Assembly (NCBI GenBank): GCA_905236925.1
Contig: CAJOQS010000129.1
Coordinates: 1-15,741, forward strand
Direction: 5' to 3'
DNA length: 15,741 nt
DNA from: an uncultured Lachnospiraceae bacterium
Lineage (GTDB): Bacteria > Bacillota > Clostridia > Lachnospirales > Lachnospiraceae
Shown here: piece by piece, positions 14,078 through 15,741 of the stretch
How the letters are laid out: every line of letters begins with the position of its first letter
Position numbering within the stretch: position 1 is the stretch's first letter
Program-made: the position numbers and the translations under genes
The notes under the pieces: model-generated
Database searches by the model: none
What the model saw: only the letters and a program-made list of their open reading frames with translations
What the model was told of the DNA's origin: nothing

Positions 14078-15019
14078 ATGGAAAGATTTGAGGCAAATTA
14101 CAGATTCTATACCGAAGAAGTTGCGGGGCTGATTAAGGAGAAATACCCGGAATACGAGAGCAGGATAGCGGTCGGGATAGCCGGAGAGGGATCGGACTGC
14201 TTCGGGTATGACGATATCATAAGCCGTGATCATGACTTCGGAACCGGAGTCTGCCTGTGGCTTACGGATGAGTCAATGGAGGAGTTCGGCAGGGAGCTCG
14301 ACAGGGATTACAACGAGCTTGCGGACCGGAAGGAACGGGCATATTATACCGACAGGCTCAGAGAGCGCCGGGGAGTGATGACCATCCATGATTTCTATTC
14401 AGACATTCTGCGGGTCGACTGTGATACACGAAACTGCCGCCTGACCGAAGAACAGTGGCTTGAGCTTGACCATGCATGTCTTGCTACTGCCGTGAACGGG
14501 AAGGTATTCAGGGATGAGGAAGGTATCTTTACCGCATTCCGGAATATGCTGCTGTCTTATTACCCGGAGAATATCCGGCGTATGCGCATTGCTCAGATGA
14601 TGCATGAGTATTCGGCTTCGCTCCAGGTTAATTATGCCAGGTGCATGTCAAGAGGCGACACCGTGGCCGCCCAGCTGTGCCGCATGAACGGCCTGAATGC
14701 TGCGATGCAGCTGTATTTTCTGCTGAAAAGGGTTTATCCGCCTTATTACAAATGGACCTACAGGGCGCTTACGGAGCTTGACGGCAGCGGGGAATTCTCT
14801 CGCCGGATAAAGGAACTGGCCGAGCAGGGCATAAACAGCTCCGCATGGAAAAGTACGAAGTATCATCCCAACCGCCCGAACTTTACGGACAGGGTCATCT
14901 CGCTGGCGGAAGATATCGGATGTGATCTTTCGGAAATGCTGAAGGAGCAGGGACTTATAGACCATATCAATCCATATCTGGAAGCAGATGTGAACAGAAT
15001 ACTTGCAATAACCAAATGA
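14078..15019 (+). CDS. DUF4037 domain protein, nucleotidyltransferase-like
   Basis: This protein of 313 residues belongs to the DUF4037 group of Bacillota and resembles the nucleotidyltransferase fold. Residues 33-55 carry the group's hallmark, GIAGEGSD followed by DDIISRDHDFG. The Gly-Ser start and spaced Asp residues (Asp45, Asp46, Asp51, Asp53) recall the G-S and D-x-D metal-binding motif of minimal nucleotidyltransferases. The C-terminal two thirds is helical. No substrate is known to me for this family. I place the start at ATG 14078 because AAGGA lies seven bases upstream. The in-frame ATG at 14063 has no ribosome binding site and sits at the expected transcription start. The stop overlaps the next gene by ATGA. 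The neighbouring deacylase hints at a tRNA or amino acid link, but that is speculation. Confidence 0.82.
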   Translation: MERFEANYRFYTEEVAGLIKEKYPEYESRIAVGIAGEGSDCFGYDDIISRDHDFGTGVCLWLTDESMEEFGRELDRDYNELADRKERAYYTDRLRERRGVMTIHDFYSDILRVDCDTRNCRLTEEQWLELDHACLATAVNGKVFRDEEGIFTAFRNMLLSYYPENIRRMRIAQMMHEYSASLQVNYARCMSRGDTVAAQLCRMNGLNAAMQLYFLLKRVYPPYYKWTYRALTELDGSGEFSRRIKELAEQGINSSAWKSTKYHPNRPNFTDRVISLAEDIGCDLSEMLKEQGLIDHINPYLEADVNRILAITK

Positions 15020-15570
15020 ACATGAAGGAACTTTTTAACGGAAGACCGGAGGACTTGGAAGGCCGTCTGCAAAGAGAAATACGGACATATGACCTTTTGG
15101 ATTCACTGGGCATTGAATATAAAAGAGCGGATCATGAGCGGGCAGACACGATGGAAGCATGCAGCGAAGTCGATGCTGTTCTGGGTGTTGTCATGTGCAA
15201 AAATCTGTTCCTTTGTAATCGCCGGAAGACTGCGTTTTATCTTTTGATGATGCCGGGCGGGAAGAAGTTTAAAACAAAGGAATTGTCAGCACAGATCAAC
15301 TCTGCAAGGCTTTCTTTTGCGGAACCGGAGGATATGCTGAAGTATTTGGATATCGAACCGGGATCCGTGAGTGTTATGGGACTGATGAATGATAAAGAAC
15401 ATGCGGTGCAGCTGCTTATAGATGAGGATGTACTGAAGGACGAATACATCGGCTGCCATCCGTGCGTAAACACATCGAGCCTTAAGCTGCGTACGGAAGA
15501 TGTGATAAAGAAGTTTCTCCCCGCGGTTGGACATACCTTTATGACCGTTCATCTGGTGGGGGAAGATTAG
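15016..15570 (+). CDS. ProX/YbaK-type aminoacyl-tRNA deacylase, free-standing editing protein
   Basis: This protein of 184 residues probably hydrolyses mischarged aminoacyl-tRNA in trans, as ProX-like proteins do for alanyl-tRNA-Pro. The family order is visible: an N-terminal helix and strand (YDLLDSLGIEYKRADHERA, 25-43), CKNLFL at 61-66 with the conserved Lys62, a basic beta segment, SARLSFAEPEDM (96-107), PGSVSVMGLMND (115-126) and the loop GCHPCVNTSS (146-155). Typical relatives have His-Pro-Asn in this loop, here HPC. Length fits single-domain members. Its ATG overlaps the DUF4037 stop (ATGA), with another in-frame ATG at 15022 preceding GAAGG; either may be used. Amino acid specificity cannot be read from the sequence, and YbaK-like cysteinyl specificity is less likely than the ProX type. 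Confidence 0.85.
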   Translation: MNMKELFNGRPEDLEGRLQREIRTYDLLDSLGIEYKRADHERADTMEACSEVDAVLGVVMCKNLFLCNRRKTAFYLLMMPGGKKFKTKELSAQINSARLSFAEPEDMLKYLDIEPGSVSVMGLMNDKEHAVQLLIDEDVLKDEYIGCHPCVNTSSLKLRTEDVIKKFLPAVGHTFMTVHLVGED

Positions 15571-15595
15571 GAATGGTTTTGTGAGGTAAAATGCT

Positions 15596-15741
15596 ATGGA
15601 ATCAATTCTGATAAAAGACACGACCCGCGAGGAGCGCGAGAGGATTGTTGCCGAATCCATCGGCAATATCAGCGGTGCCTGTGACGGCTGTATGGCAGGA
15701 CTCGCCGAAATGTACCAGGACTATATAGACGGCAGAAAAGA
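15596..15741 (+). CDS. Start of a small CDGC-motif conserved protein (3' end outside the window)
   Basis: The frame starts at ATG 15596, with GTGAGG (15581-15586) nine bases upstream, and runs open to the window edge. The 48 visible residues begin MESILIKDTTREERERIV, followed by CDGCM near residue 32 and a DYIDGRK segment. I recall similar small Clostridial proteins with this opening and a Cys-x-x-Cys core, some carrying an unsupported purine-biosynthesis name. Its function is not known to me. A CxxC pair could bind metal or act in redox. It lies 25 bases after the deacylase gene and probably shares its transcript. The nearby ATG at 15591 gives only six codons in another frame. Confidence 0.7.
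   Translation, partial: MESILIKDTTREERERIVAESIGNISGACDGCMAGLAEMYQDYIDGRK

Noticed and set aside
1..15741. CRISPR arrays, insertion sequences, phage genes, tRNA or rRNA genes
   Set aside because: No spaced direct repeats, transposase or integrase motifs, terminal inverted repeats, or tRNA-like cloverleaf sequences were seen on either strand.

Overview
The window looks like ordinary chromosome from an anaerobic Bacillota, most likely class Clostridia and plausibly Lachnospiraceae. The grounds are strong purine-rich ribosome binding sites, frequent TTG starts and ATGA overlaps, roughly half GC, TGn-extended -10 promoters, and the family content: a leucyl-tRNA synthetase with HAGH and KMGKR signatures, a YtrA-type GntR regulator with an ABC exporter, and a DUF4037 protein beside a ProX-like editing protein. 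The taxon is an inference from gene families, not from a marker gene. I see no insertion sequence, phage gene, CRISPR array, tRNA or rRNA.

Layout. (1) Positions 1-547: the end of a MinD/ParA-like P-loop protein gene, then a 27-codon reading frame overlapping it by ATGA. (2) Positions 631-7000: a co-directional run of a membrane-anchored GH18/SH3 protein, an MscS channel, leuS and a Thr/Pro/Glu-rich lipoprotein. It has a TGn-extended promoter in front and a strong terminator behind. (3) Positions 7032-8581: asnS as a single-gene unit with its own promoter and terminator. (4) Positions 8602-11410: a self-contained operon of a GntR/YtrA-like repressor, an ABC ATPase and two six-helix membrane proteins. 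A large imperfect palindrome covers its promoter, which suggests autoregulation and induction by an envelope-acting signal. (5) Positions 11341-12428: a PAP2-family lipid phosphatase ending at a terminator shared with a convergent gene. (6) Positions 12451-13917, minus strand: a six-helix methyl-accepting chemotaxis protein. (7) Positions 14027-15741: a divergent operon of a DUF4037 nucleotidyltransferase-like protein, a ProX/YbaK-type aminoacyl-tRNA deacylase and the start of a small CDGC-motif protein cut by the window edge.

How it fits together. Several genes concern the cell envelope: the GH18 protein, MscS, the lipoprotein, the ABC exporter and PAP2. Three concern translation or its fidelity: leuS, asnS and the ProX-like deacylase.

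Most worth a second look: two places (around 631-683 and 11364-11410) where a promoter's predicted start falls inside the left arm of an intrinsic terminator, so the stem would be complete only in read-through RNA; the altered threonine-rich peptide in the LeuRS editing domain; and the DUF4037/deacylase/CDGC cluster. No large unknown system is evident.
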